Of a stretch of 64,000 nt of DNA, positions 9,471 to 22,200 are shown in pieces. The translations under genes were made by a program, and so were the position numbers. The notes beneath the pieces are model-generated. The model worked only from the letters and a program-made list of their open reading frames with translations, had not been told where the DNA came from and made no database searches. Source of the stretch: Erodium maritimum (lineage: Eukaryota > Streptophyta > Magnoliopsida > Geraniales > Geraniaceae). Within the stretch, counting starts at the first letter, position 1; every line of letters starts with the position of its first letter. The stretch lies in assembly GCA_963921825.1 (NCBI GenBank), contig OY997591.1, positions 14,317,515 to 14,381,514 of the forward strand. The letters are read 5' to 3'.

Positions 9471-11070
9471 ATGGGTAAAACTAACGAAGTCGTGTCCACA
9501 GCTCACGGTAGCGCGCCTTCTCCTGGGTTCACGTTAGTGGGCTTCGACAAGTTCGTGCGCAATAACCCGAGATCCGACCGGTTCAAGATCCGAAGATTCC
9601 ACCACTTCGAGTTTTGGTGCGGCGACGCCACCAACACGGCCCGCCGCTTCACGTGGGGTCTCGGCATGCCCATCGTCGCCAAGTCCGACCTCTCCACCGG
9701 AAACGCCGTCCACGCCTCCTACCTCCTCCGCTCCGGCGAACTCCGTTTCCTCCTCACCGCCCCCTACTCTCCCGCAACCGCCGCCAGTGCCTCCGCCTCC
9801 ATACCAACTTTCGACAACTCCGCCCACCGCAACTTCTCCGCCGCCCACGGCCTCGGAGTCCGCGCCATCGCCCTGGAGGTAGAGGACGCCGTCGAGGCAT
9901 ACGAGACCAGCGTCGCCAACGGCGCGAGGCCCTCGTCGCCGCCGGTCGATCTGGACGGCCGCGCCGTGATGGCCGAGGTCGAGCTCTACGGGGACGTGGT
10001 TTTGAGGTACGTTAGCTACAAGAACCCCGAAGACGCAAACCCCGGTTCATTGTTCCTCCCCCGGTTCGAACCGGTGGACCAGAGCTCGTCGTCGTTTCCG
10101 ATGGACTTCGGGATCCGCCGGGCGGACCACGCGGCGGGAAACGTGGTGGAGCTGGGTCCGGCGGTGTCGTACGTTCAAGGGCTGACTGGGTTTCACGAGT
10201 TCACCGAGTTCACGGCGGAGGACGTGGGGGCGAGCGGGTTCAACTCGGTGGTGCTAGCTAACAATGAGGAGACGGTGTTGATGCCCCTGATCGGGGCGGA
10301 GTTTGGGTTGGAGAGCAAGAGCAAGATAGAGACGTATCTGGAGTACAATCAAGGAGCTGGGGTTCAACACTTGGCTCTTGTGACCGAGGACATATTCACC
10401 ACTCTCAGGGAGATGAGGAAGAGAAGCGCCGTCGGAGGCTTCGACTTCATGCCGCCTCCACCGCCGACGTACTATAAGAACCTCAAGGCCCGAGCCGGAC
10501 ACGTGTTGACCGATGAGCAGATTGCGGAGTGTGAAGAGTTGGGGATTCTGGTGGATATGGATCATGAGGGCACATTACTACAGATTTTCACTCAACCTTT
10601 GGGTGATAGGTACTTATTATGAGGAAATATGTTATTCTCAATCCACTTCAACCTTCAGTTATCACTTCTTAACTTATGTGACCTTTAATTTTCACTTCCT
10701 AACTCAAAAATTTTTGTTTTTTACAATTACTAACTCAAAGGTGTCAAGTTTTTAAGAAAGTTGTTGTTTATTCTAGTTTACAAATTAGGTGTAGTCAAGT
10801 ATAATTTTTCTTAGTATAAATATTAAGTCTGTTATTTGATAATGATGTACTGTTTTGGGCAGGCCAACTGTGTTCTTTGAAATAATTCAGAGGATAGGTT
10901 GCATGCAGAGAGACGAAAAAGGAGAGGAGTATCAAAAGGGAGGGTGTGGAGGGTTTGGGAAAGGCAACGTCTCCAGGTTATATACATCCATTGAGGAATA
11001 TGAGAAGACACTTGGAGGCTCCAATAACCAAGTTGGAGCCAAGCCAATGCAAGACCCAAATACTACATGA
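9471..11070 (+). CDS. HPPD: 4-Hydroxyphenylpyruvate dioxygenase (HPPD), variant active site
   Basis: Exons 9471-10609 and 10863-11070, with one GT-AG intron that splits an Arg codon (AG|G); product 448 aa, Arabidopsis HPPD being 445 aa. The enzyme turns 4-hydroxyphenylpyruvate into homogentisate in tyrosine catabolism and feeds tocopherol and plastoquinone synthesis. Two vicinal-oxygen-chelate domains are present: an N-terminal one (about 35-185) and a catalytic one (about 215-425). The Fe(II) ligands are kept: His220 (ADHAAGN), His300 (VQHLAL) and Glu386 (VFFEII). Gln371 and Phe373 (LLQIFT) are also kept. The C-terminal helix is unusual: FGKGNVSRLYTS replaces the plant consensus FGKGNFSELFKS, putting Val416 and Tyr420 where Arabidopsis has Phe424 and Phe428. 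The loop at GASGFNSV is shorter than usual. Exon 1 is very GC-rich, unlike exon 2. No transit peptide is seen, so a cytosolic location is likely. The frame is intact throughout; specificity may differ from ordinary HPPD. Confidence 0.95.
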
Positions 11071-11159
11071 CTACACGATCTCAATCATTAAAATGTTGAA
11101 TAAGGTGGCAGGGAATTTACAGTCAGTTCATTCCCTGTTAAATGGTGAAATTTAAACAT

Positions 11160-11165
11160 AATAAA
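11160..11165 (+). terminator. Candidate poly(A) signal of HPPD
   Basis: AATAAA 90 bases after the HPPD stop codon, in AT-rich sequence. Plant signals are loose, so this is only the best candidate. Confidence 0.4.
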
Positions 11166-11672
11166 TAATGTCAAAAAATTATTGTTGCATGTGATGGAAA
11201 ATATTTGATCGATGTCTTATGATCCGACCTCAATCGAGATCCAAAGTTCCCAACCTGATCAAAGCGAGGTCATTGGGATTAAATACTATTATACCCTTTA
11301 TTTTCAACCAAATATGGTAGCCAAAAGTCAGTAATTGCTGAATACGTTCAAGAAAACAAATATAATCCATCGAATAAATAAAATGAAATCAATCTCTCTA
11401 AACCATACTACACACAGCATGGTTACAAGGTACCCGAGGCGAGGTTATGATAAGCAATCATCTCATCACACTGTGGATCCAGAAAAATGGTAATTTACGA
11501 GAAATACTTAACAAACTAAAAGGCTCACTTTCCTTATTTGCTAGGAAAAATCAATTACTCTGTGAGCCCAACACATAGGCCACTCATCTCCAATTTTCTT
11601 CTGATTTTTTTTTTTGGAAAATCAAATTTTACTTTACAGTATATATAATCAGATCAGGTAAAGCCATAGCGC
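11166..11672. other. Convergent 3' spacer between HPPD and eIF3j
   Basis: AT-rich sequence holding the 3' untranslated ends of both genes. No repeat or exon recognised. Confidence 0.5.
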
Positions 11673-14627
11673 TCACATGAAATCATAGTCGTCCAAGGCA
11701 TCATAGCCGCCATTAACAACAATGTCATCATCTGGCTTATCAATGTGAAGCTGTTTCTTCTTCAACCCTGGAAAGATTGCAGAACGTTGGTAATGAAAAC
11801 ATTTCATTTAAGTGAGCAGTCAGATTCTTGGAGTTTTACCATAATCAATATTTGATTCTGAAGCCTAAAAACCAATTAAGTGTGAATCCTCTAGCTGGAA
11901 GAATGAAACGTGTCTAGTACTCATACCTGCTTTCTTTTTACCAGCATTAGCTTCTTTCTCTGCTTTGATCTTCTCATTTGCAATTGCTGTGATTGAAGAA
12001 GCAACTTCTTTTGCATCGGCCCCTTTTAGATTTGTCATTGACAGCCTCATTACTGCCTTGAGCAGTCCCATGTAATGGAAACTTTTCTGCATCGATAGTA
12101 ACCCTAAACTCAAGTTCTAATTCTTACAGCTCATAATTAAAAGGGAATGACATATACCTCATATGGGCGAAGTTTATGAGAAATGAGCTCTGCATACTCC
12201 AAGAAGTCACTTTCAGATTTAGGGATAAAACTCTCCAGTGATCGCCCATTATCTCTATTGCCAAACAGTTCCGTGGTGGACTGATAATCAGCTTCTTCTA
12301 CAAGCCTGTGGAGATCTATGTGAGCTCATGTGTCCAAATCTTCCCAATGCCCCTTATTTCAAGAGTAATTTAATGGCTTCATGTTTTATTCAGCCGGGAG
12401 CTAGATATCTTGAGCCAAGATTTTAGAACTGGTGTAGTTGTCCTCCCTTGTTTTGAGGTAAAGGGACAAAGCTAATGGAGAAACTGGTATATTATCTGCT
12501 CTGTGTCAACTAAGAATCATAGTTGTTATCCTAAAATCCAATACTCTATTTATACTCCATCTTAGATGACATTTTACAATTATGTCCCTTGTGAAGTCCA
12601 GATGACATTTTACTGAAACAATTGGTCTCTCTTATGCAGAACTTACCACGTCGCAGGGTAGCACATAAGAGAGACCGTAAATATTTTCAATGGACAACAG
12701 CATCCTAACAATTTTGGTTATCCAATTTTTCAAGAGCCATTCCCAATTGAACCACTACATATGAATCCGTGAAAACTGAAGATCCAATCATACAGATAAA
12801 TATCAGGTGAAACCACCATATACACAACTGTGTTAAGTAACCTATATTGATGACAAGCATATAACAAGAAATGTCACCTTTGCTGTCGAAGTTTCTCCGC
12901 TACAGGATCTAGTGGCACTTCATTGACTGCTTCAACTTTTTTGCTCTTCTTTTCAGTGAGTTTTGGCTTTGCAGGAACCTTTGCAGCAGGTGGCCCTGTT
13001 TCAGGTGCCTGACATAAATCAATTAACCCAACAAAAATGCCCTGGGTAAATATGTTTTAGGTAAGGAAGAAACAAGTAAAATATAGCTCAAAATTTAATT
13101 AAGAACAGGCAGGAAGCATGAAGCTGGGGACTGAATTTCACTCTTCAGTACGCTTCTCATATCACTGGTTAAGAAAATGCAAGCCCTTTAAATTGCACAG
13201 AGCAAAGATAATGAGGTTAATAGGCAGCATTCCACCATAAACTTCGATGTAGTTTATGGAGACCCGAAATTTAACCACAAGTTCTCTGACACGTTAAACT
13301 GGGGAACTGATGCTTAATGCACATTCTTTCTTTAGACATTTCTTTTAAGAAGTATGCACATGATCGGAAAATGTATCAGAAAATAACAAATAAACCTTGG
13401 TTCCAACAAGTATCGGTCAATAAACTAAAGATTTCTCATGTTTCCCTGAAGTTGAATGCTTCCACGAAATTAATTTGTAGCCAGAAAATATAGAAAAGCA
13501 CATTTTTGCATGCGAGAGAAGTTGTTGGCTGAAAATAACAATCATGTAAAACAAAATTCTGACAGCTATAAGTTGTTCAGCTTCTAACTGATTCTACAAC
13601 CCTAAATGAAGGAATGTGAAATGATGGTAGAAAAATGAGCTGTGAAAACTAGAATGTCATACAGGAGTTGGTTCATCATCATCCTCCCAAGATTCTTTTA
13701 CATCATTATCATCTGCATCTTCATCATCCCAAGCACCTTTAGGTTGTACTTTCTTGATAAGAGCAGGAGCTGGTTCATCCTCTGTAACAGTCACCGAAGA
13801 AACATCAAAAGGTGATTGTGTATACAGAAACAAAAAATAAAAAGAACTTATCAACCCAAAAAATGCCCTCTGGACAACTGCTACCTAGTATGTAGTACAA
13901 GGAGTAAGATCAAGTATATAAAAGATCAAAGTTGGCAATGCTAATTCAGACTGACAAATTATTCTAGCAACTGCCCATGATGATATTTCTTGTTTGCAAT
14001 TAATTCATGATGACAATCATATAGCCAGCTCCAATAAATAAACACCCCATTTTATCACATATTGTTATTCCCTATAAAGTGACAAGTGAAGTAAAGGGAC
14101 ATCAACCACCGAACCCGTCTCCATCATCTCTTCCATAATCCCCAAATGTCAAATGAGCCAATACAATATTAGGTAGGACAGTAATAAATAGCTAGAGCCC
14201 ATGAGGCTGACTGACTATGAGATAACACCAGCATTAACGTTTTTGCAGAAGGAACGAGCATACTAGTTAACACATTACTTTGATGAGTTCTTTCCAAGCA
14301 GCTAACCTTCATTTCTATTTTTGTGAAGTTACGTTTTTACCCTTAATGAACATACCCGATAGGGTAGCCTTCATTAAGGGTAAAATCAGAAATTCATTAA
14401 AAGGAAGGTTAGTTACAAAGAATTCATCATTTTAAGGCTATTTTGCAAATTACCCCGTCTTTCCAATTGATACTGTACAAATTCTATAGATTTACAGTCC
14501 AGTGTTGTAACATGCAAAAAACCTTCCATAGTAATAAAATCAACTCACAGAGAATGTAACAGCTCAAACACTAAATGAACAGATGGTAATTGACAAAGAA
14601 AAGGAAAACATTACCCCAATCATCCAT
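11673..14627 (-). CDS. EIF3J: Eukaryotic translation initiation factor 3 subunit J
   Basis: Coding exons in gene order: 14627-14615, 13781-13663, 13008-12878, 12305-12158, 12086-11927, 11767-11673. All junctions are GT-AG and the frame is open, giving 221 aa. eIF3j is a loosely bound eIF3 subunit that sits in the mRNA entry channel and decoding centre of the 40S ribosome and aids eIF3 recruitment and recycling. The protein starts MDDWEDEP, followed by an acidic segment (WDDEDADDNDVKESWEDDDE), a Lys/Pro/Ala-rich linker, the conserved core (DPVAEKLRQQRLVEEADY to ISHKLRPYEKSFHYMGLL), the helix KEVASSITAIANEKIKAEKE and an acidic tail ending YDALDDYDFM. The first coding exon has only 13 bases. A splice donor at about 14966 (AACG|GTATGTGTCG read on the minus strand) suggests a further non-coding first exon; its acceptor may lie near 14683. 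Intron 1 carries a foldback element. Confidence 0.93.
14275..14436. mobile_element. MITE-like foldback element in eIF3j intron 1
   Basis: The two halves are reverse complements. The centre is a perfect 16-base stem (TTTTACCCTTAATGAA with TTCATTAAGGGTAAAA) around a loop of about 19 bases; further out GATGAGTTCTTT, AACCTTC and flanking parts pair imperfectly. Total arm length is about 65-70 bases. No clear target duplication, so the superfamily is open. Confidence 0.6.
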
Positions 14628-16273
14628 GTTTATGGATTCCTTACCACACTCTCTTGACTTAAAATCTCTGCCCAAAAACACCTGAACATTCAAGAAGCCA
14701 TACAAACAAAATAATAGCATGTTTATCGTTATATACAAATGTAAGAATCATACAAAACACAACGGATTCATTATTCACAAACCATATTCAAACAATACCC
14801 CCCAAACACCAAGCAGCCAATTTCGTGTTTGGGACCGAAATCAAAATTGGAAATTGAGGTCTATATCTACCACTCAAGCTGCATTGCTTCGGAATTTGAA
14901 TTCTAAATCTGAATAATAAGAGGAAACAAAATCTGAATTCCGAGAAGAAGAAAATCGACACATACCGTTTGTTCTACGAATTGGGTTGAAATCCGAAGGA
15001 AAATGTGAGCGGAGAGTAGGACTTGTAGGAACAAATCTGTTGTGTGACTGCGAGGTGCAGAGTGGGATGAGAGGGCGTCACATGAATGGAGTGTTCCAGA
15101 CTGTCAGTGTTTCCTCTAGGGAAAAACGTGGAATTTCTTTTCTGCCCCACATTTCTTTTCACATATTGTGTATGAATCATGTTATTCTCTCAAATCATGA
15201 AGCAGTACCAAATTTAGGTCTAATGTCGTAGTAAATTTGAGGGCCAATGTTTCATTTTTGTAATTATGTTAATAATAAGAACGCATGTAAAGATGATAGA
15301 TATGAGATCTGATAAAAGGACAAGATATGGTTTTGGAATTGTCGAGATGTTCGGTAGGTCACAAACTGGCATCAACTAAAGACATATCAACTGAACACGC
15401 ACGCGAGTCGATTGAAGAAGGTATTGGAGTAACTCTATCGGTGGGTTTGGGATCCGGAGGATGGGACGATAAGACGAGACTTAGGGCGGTCGGTGATGGG
15501 ATGTCTCAAAAAAGCTATGGGAGCCGTGCATATTTATTGCTTTTTATATTTCCAGTCATATTGTTTTTTCTAGTTCTTAGTTTGAAGTACTCCGATTGGA
15601 TTTTTATTTGCTTTTCTTGCGCTAGGGTGAATAATTTTGAAAATATGGTAAGAGGTTGTCCTTAATTTATAGCTTCGATGAAAATGAACGTCTTCTATGG
15701 GTCCACGAAAATCGGATCGCCTACGAGAGACTCAAATATTATTCTGGAGCCTAAGGCTTTTGCCCACCTTGTAATCTCTGATTTACGGTAATGCACACTC
15801 CTCTGTTTATTGTTTCAAAAAAAAAAATGAGACTTTACTCTACCTAAATTCATACCATAATTCCACTATTTTAATATTTATGTCTCTTCTTGATGTTAGT
15901 TTGTTGACTGTTGTGCAGGTTGTTATACTCGAAAATGTGTATTGGATAAACAGTAGGCGAACATCGTGGTACCCTCGTGATAAAAGTAACATTTGAGGGT
16001 TAATTCTTTAGTAAATAAAATATTGGATAAACCCAAGGGCAATCCCGTAATTAAGCAAGGAATTTCTTGCTGTCGGAGTCGGACGATCAACTATCAACAC
16101 ACTCTCTCTCATCTGTCAAGCAAAGCTCCTTCAGGGGTGTGTGAGAGTGAGAGAGACTTTCGCATTTTGATCAGAGCTGAAACAGAGACCCGCCACCAAC
16201 TCTCCCCCTCTCTCTTCAGCTCATGCAAAAGCTCCTCTGCTAGGGTTTATCCACTGCCTCGCTCTCGTCGTCA
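14628..16273. other. Divergent spacer between eIF3j and DHAK
   Basis: Contains the presumed non-coding first exon and promoter of eIF3j (about 14970-15130, minus) and the CT-rich leader of the kinase (about 16090-16273, plus). Between them, 15500-15827 looks like the 3' end of a LINE-type retroposon in plus orientation: it ends TTTATTGTTTC followed by eleven A. No coding sequence remains in it. Confidence 0.5.
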
Positions 16274-19200
16274 ATGGCCTTCCAGGGGAAGAAGCTCATC
16301 AACAACCCCGATGGTCTGCATTTTGTCTTCTCCGCTTTTCATTTGCTAATTACTTGATTTTTCTTGTTTCTTCCTTTCACTACGAGAGTTACTTGTTTTC
16401 GTGCTCGAGGATGAGGATGACGGTTAATTGGACTTTTCCTACTCGAAATCACTCGTATAATAGCATCTGGATTTTCATCATCTTCTTTTTTTTGTTTGAA
16501 TAATATTTGTATTCTAATGTTGTTGGAGATGCTTATGGCTTGTTTGGCTGCCGAGAAAGTGGAAGAGTAGGAATTGGTACTAAAGTAATAACATGCTTAT
16601 GCTAAAAACAGTTTAAATTACTACCCTCTATTTCCCGGTCTTACATCTGTTGATTTATAATTTTTTCTACTAGAGATTGTATCATTTTAATTTGAGTACT
16701 GATTGAGCCACAACTTTGAGCATAGATCCAATTTGAATTTTACACATGATCTATTATGGCCCAGAAAGTGTAGTGGAGCAGTAGAAGAAAACAAGTATAT
16801 GGCGCAATTGACATAACACATGAATATTGTATACATGGAAATGAATATGATAGGACACAATGAATATGGCCATCAATCTTATAGGAGGAACACGTCTATT
16901 GTATATTTCCATCAACAAGAATGTTTGTAGGTCACTTTGTTTACTTGAGAGTTTATGTCACTTTTCTACCATTTTGGATAAGTTAAAAAAGAATAAATAC
17001 AAATTATAGAGAGTTAAAGGGGTTTTATTACTATTATTGCAGATGTCGTGATTGAGTTTATAGAAGGTCTTGTGGAAACTTATCCTGGATTGCAATTCTT
17101 GGATGGCTTTCCTGAGGTGAACTTCTACTTTCCTTACAATGGAACTCTGCCATAGGTGCATAAGAACGTACAAAAAGAATTGGTTCTCAAATTTAACCTG
17201 TGGAACACAGGTGAAGGTTGTGTTGCGTGCTGATGTCTCGAGTGTAACACATGAAAAGGTTGCAGTTATATCAGGTTTGAGACAATACTTTTCAAACATT
17301 GTGTTTAAGTGTGGTGTTGAAACTTGAGTTAGCCACTTCAGACTTGATGAATTCTTTTCTCATAAATTTCTATGCATATGATAAGACAGCTTCTAATGTT
17401 GGTTTTGATTTTGGTTTTCAATGTTTCAAGTAGACTAAGAGTTACTCATGGTGTTTCTCCATCACAATAATCATGGAGGTTTACCTTACCTGTGCTCGTG
17501 CATATATCAATTTAATGTGTACTGGAGTTCACTTATCCTAGAAACAGAACTTAGTGTTACAAAAACAAAGTAATCTGGTACATACATTATATGCTTTCTT
17601 CATTCTTATTCTTCTTCTCCTTGTTATTGGCATTTACTTAGTTTGATTGGAGAATCTACCTAGTCAGTTTTATGAGGGGTGTTATGCGATAAATGATTTA
17701 ATATATCAAATAAGATAAGAAAAGCAGACGGGAAAGCATTACATATTTATGGAGATATTTCAGATGCTAGAAAAAAGAGGGTAATAGATATGAAAGTAAG
17801 GGACGTCTTCTTTTGGTTGGTGAAGGGTTCCCTGTTTTCCTATTCATGTGATCTGCCATCACAAACCTAGTTCCTAATAACTTTTCATTTCCATATTATC
17901 ATAGTTCACAAGTTGATTGTGTTTGAGTTTATTTCTAAATATGGTTCTGTTGCTATGTATTTAGTTGTTGAAGTGATCCTCAAGGCTTTTGCTTTTGTCT
18001 GTTTCATTAAGGGCTCTTTATGTGTATGGATTAAATTCCATTGCTCAGTTGTTCTTCTGATGTTCAAAATGGCTGGGGTGTCATGCGTTTAAACTGAATC
18101 ACTTGGTAACCTTTGAAAATGCAATTATTATTTCATAATACAGGGGGTGGAAGTGGCCATGAGCCTGCTCATGCTGGCTTTGTTGGGGAAGGGATGCTGA
18201 CTGCAGCTATCTGTGGAGATATTTTTGCTTCTCCACAAGTTGATTCAATTTTGGCTGTATGGTTTCTTGTTATTTGTTTATATTGTAGGAAGAGTCATGT
18301 GATTTGAGCCATTTTCTGTTAGACAACCATGTTTCTGACTTTCAATATACTTCATATTAGGGTATCCGAGCTGTGACTGGTCCAATGGGGTGTCTCATGA
18401 TTGTTACGGTAATTATATCCCTCAACTAAGTAATTGATGCATGTTATTTTTATTATTTTGGAGTTTTCTTTTTAAGCGTTAGGTGCACATGGATTTGCTT
18501 AGTTGGTAGTAGTTTACAATGACATTCCACTGGAAGTAAAAGATTGTAGAGGCTGGGTGCATGTGTTAAAAATTAGAACAATTTGTGTGTATGATCATAA
18601 TATAACATCTGACTTGGATTTGTTGACTGCAGAATTATACCGGTGATCGTTTAAATTTTGGCTTGGCTGCTGAGCAAGCAAAATCAGAAGGTTACAAAGT
18701 AGAGGTAGTTGCCGTGCTATTTTGTTCATTATATTATATATATACATCATCACAGGATAAGAATCAAATAATTGAACTTGTTCCTTGTACCATGCAGATA
18801 GTAATTGTTGGGGATGATTGTGCATTGCCTCCATCTCGAGGCATAGTTGGACGTAGAGGTTTGGCAGGGACTATACTTGTTAACAAGGTTCTCTCTTGGT
18901 CCTTTGCTTGCTCCCTGTACACACAAATCGAGTGGTTTGTGAATGCATTTTACTCTTGCTGTCTTAATTTTCATCTATTAAGGGTGTGTATCAGTTTTTG
19001 ATTCAACTATTACAGATTTTACTAATTTCATCAATATTATCGATTTGCTGACCAAAAAATAAATCAAAGTTATCAATTGTCAAATGTTACCGGCCTAATA
19101 TAAGTGGTTTTACTCTTGTCACCTAACTAGACCTGATTATTATTGTATGGCTTGGCTCATACGTTTGTTTTAGGATAACTTTTTTTAATTTGGGTCAATT

Positions 19201-22200
19201 TTTTTGCCACAAATAGAAGCAAAAAACCTTTCATTACAAGTATAATTTTTTTTTTGATCCGCAAAAAAAACGATTTTATTAGATGTAAGAGGCCGAGTAC
19301 AAAGCTCACGCAGGAGCAAAGGAGACAAGATGCAACCAAGACTAAGAGAAAAGAGACAAAGGATCCGACTTCCAACGAACCAGGTCCGAGTCCGAGATGA
19401 GGGAGGACTTCAGGCTTAGAAGGGAGAAGCTGTAAAGTTGAATCCTTAGAAGAACCAAATGTACCGGCTCGAGGCAATCCGAGAAAACCGCAGAGTTGCG
19501 CGAAAGCCAGATGAACCAGAAGCTGATGAACAAAATCTTCATCCAAAAAAGCTTAGCAACGCCTTTGGGAGCAAAACCGCCCCATTGATGCATCAAATCC
19601 AGAGGAGAGGAAGGGAGGCAACCAAGAATGTTCCACCAGTTGAGAATAGCTGACCAGATTAGGAAGGTTCTGTGGCAACTCAAAAGTAGGTGGGTGCTAT
19701 CCTCAAAGGTGAAGCTGCAAAAAGGGCATAGAGCAGAGGCGATCCTGGAGGAAGGCCTTGGAAGGAACATCGTTGAGAGCAACTAACCAGCCAAAGAGGG
19801 AAATCTTAGGGGGGAGCTTTGATCTCCAAAGTATAGAGCACCATGATAGTCTGGGGCCAACCAGGTTTTTTCGGATTTCCGAGTATACGGCTTTGACCAA
19901 GAAGCCCTTGGAGTTGTGGACCCAACGGACTCGGTCAGGGGAGGATGAGGGATGGAACGAGAGATGCTGGAGGAGCAATGCCTTGGACTCAGCCTCGTAC
20001 ACCAGAAGAGAGCGACGCAAGGAGGGAGACCAAGCACCAGAACACCAGTAATCGCAGACTCGAGCCTTTTTGTCTTCAGCGAGCAGGAAGAGACGGGGGT
20101 AGAGAGATGCGAGGGGCTCGGTACCGGCCCAACAATCAGACCAGAAGGATATGCGTGAGCCCGAGCCCAGCTCCCAGTGAATACCATTAGGCCCGAAGAG
20201 GCAAGCGATTCTGCTATCTTGGAACAGGTTAATCAGATTGGAGACGATTGAGGAGCATCTTGCCGGCGATAAATCCCAGGCATCATTTGGCCGACTATAG
20301 ATTGCACAGAGGACCCTCTTCCACAAGGGATTATCATCAGACGCAAGACGCCACAGCCATTTGGAGAGGAGGGCGAGATTGAAATCAGCAAGACTCCGAT
20401 TCGCCAGGCCCCCATGAGATTTGGGTTTCAAAACTTGAAACCAATTTACCTTGGAGAAAGGCTTCTGATTAGGCTTGGACCCCAGAGGAAGGAGCGTTCA
20501 ATGGCCTCAAGCTGGTTGATCACTTTGGCCGGAGCTTTGTAAAGGGGCATTAAGAAGACCTGGATGGAGCTCAGATTCGAACGGATGAGGGTATGCCTCC
20601 CTCCAAAGGAGAGATGCTTTGCTTGCCAAAGATCCGTGGCTTGTCTGAATTTAGCCACGACAGGGGCCTAGGTAGAAGCTAATCTCGGATTCGCGCCCAG
20701 GGAGAAGCCGAGATATGAGAAAGGCAGAGGACCGGTTGGGCAACCCAATAGATTGGCTAGAGAGAGAGCTTCCTCAGAGGAACCATTGAGCAGAGTCAGC
20801 TGCGATTTGCTATAGTTTATTTCTAAACCAGAGGCAAGGTGGAAAGCGGTCAGAAGAGCTTTAAGATTGGAGAGAACCTGGCCATCTGCTTGAAGGAAGA
20901 GCAAGGTGTCATCGGCGTACTGAAGGTGGGTGATGGAGATTGGGAAGCCCGGGAGAGACACTCCTTTGATTAAGCCCAGACCTTCACTTTCATCTAAGAG
21001 CAGATGAAGACCTTCGGCAGCTAGGAGGAAGAGAAAGGGAGAAATGGAGCACCCCTGTCTAACGCCGCACGACGAAGAGAATTCCGGGGACGGCGACCCA
21101 TTGATTAACACCGAAGCATGAGAACGGACACAGGCCATATGTTATATTCACTTTAGTTAACCCGTTTATAATGGTAGGTTAGAACAAACTATTGAATATC
21201 CCTACTCCACATGGTAGTAAGCTGTGCGCCTTTTCACTATATCCTTATTCAGCTTCATTCTAATTATAAGTTGTGCCATCACCACATTATCTTTTAATCA
21301 AATGTTTGCATGAAGCTGATACAGTGAAAAGTGCTATGATTTTAGAGAATAATACGAGATAGATTTGAAGCTTATTGAACCATGTTGTCTGTATTGTCCT
21401 GATATAGAAATGAAGGGTGTTGCCTATCAGAATAAATCATATTACATGTTGCACATTGTTATTGATAATGTATGAATGAAAGTAATATTGTGAAAAGAGC
21501 TATAAAGTTAGAGCTAAACTCTATCTGCTGAGTTTTTGTCTTCAGATGAAAGTACATGTAAAAAAAGTTGAACATGATATGCTTTGTTTATTTCACTATT
21601 CTCTTCTAGTGATACAATCCCCTGTTTGTAAGACAGGTTGCTGGAGCTGCTGCTGCTGCTGGCCTTTCTCTGGCTGATGTTGCAGCAGAAGCGCAACGTG
21701 CATCTGAAATGGTTGGGACAATGGGTGTTGCATTATCTGTTTGCACCCTGCCAGGTCAGGTTACATCAGATCGTTTGGGATCAGGAAAAATGGAGCTTGG
21801 ACTTGGAATTGTGAGTTTTTGTATTTTGTGCCTTTTTTCTGTCTGGGGTTTGTGTGGATGAAACTTCATAACTGAAACAGACTACCTTACCATTTCCTTA
21901 AATACATTTTTTAGTTCAAACGACTCTTAATCACTGCATCTGCAATTTATACCTAGAGTTACTTGTTCCACGGGGTCATCATTAATGGCATTCTCAGCCA
22001 GCGTGTCTGTTGATTATATACCGATATATGTTGTAATTGCTTTGATTTGTGGTATTTTTCTTAACAAATTTGAAGCTGGCTGAGCATGTACTTTTTTCAG
22101 CATGGGGAACCTGGTGCTGCTGTAGCTGACCTTCAGCCCGTGGATGCAGTAGTTTCTCATGTCCTCACCCAGATATTATCACCAGTATGTTGTTTGTTAA

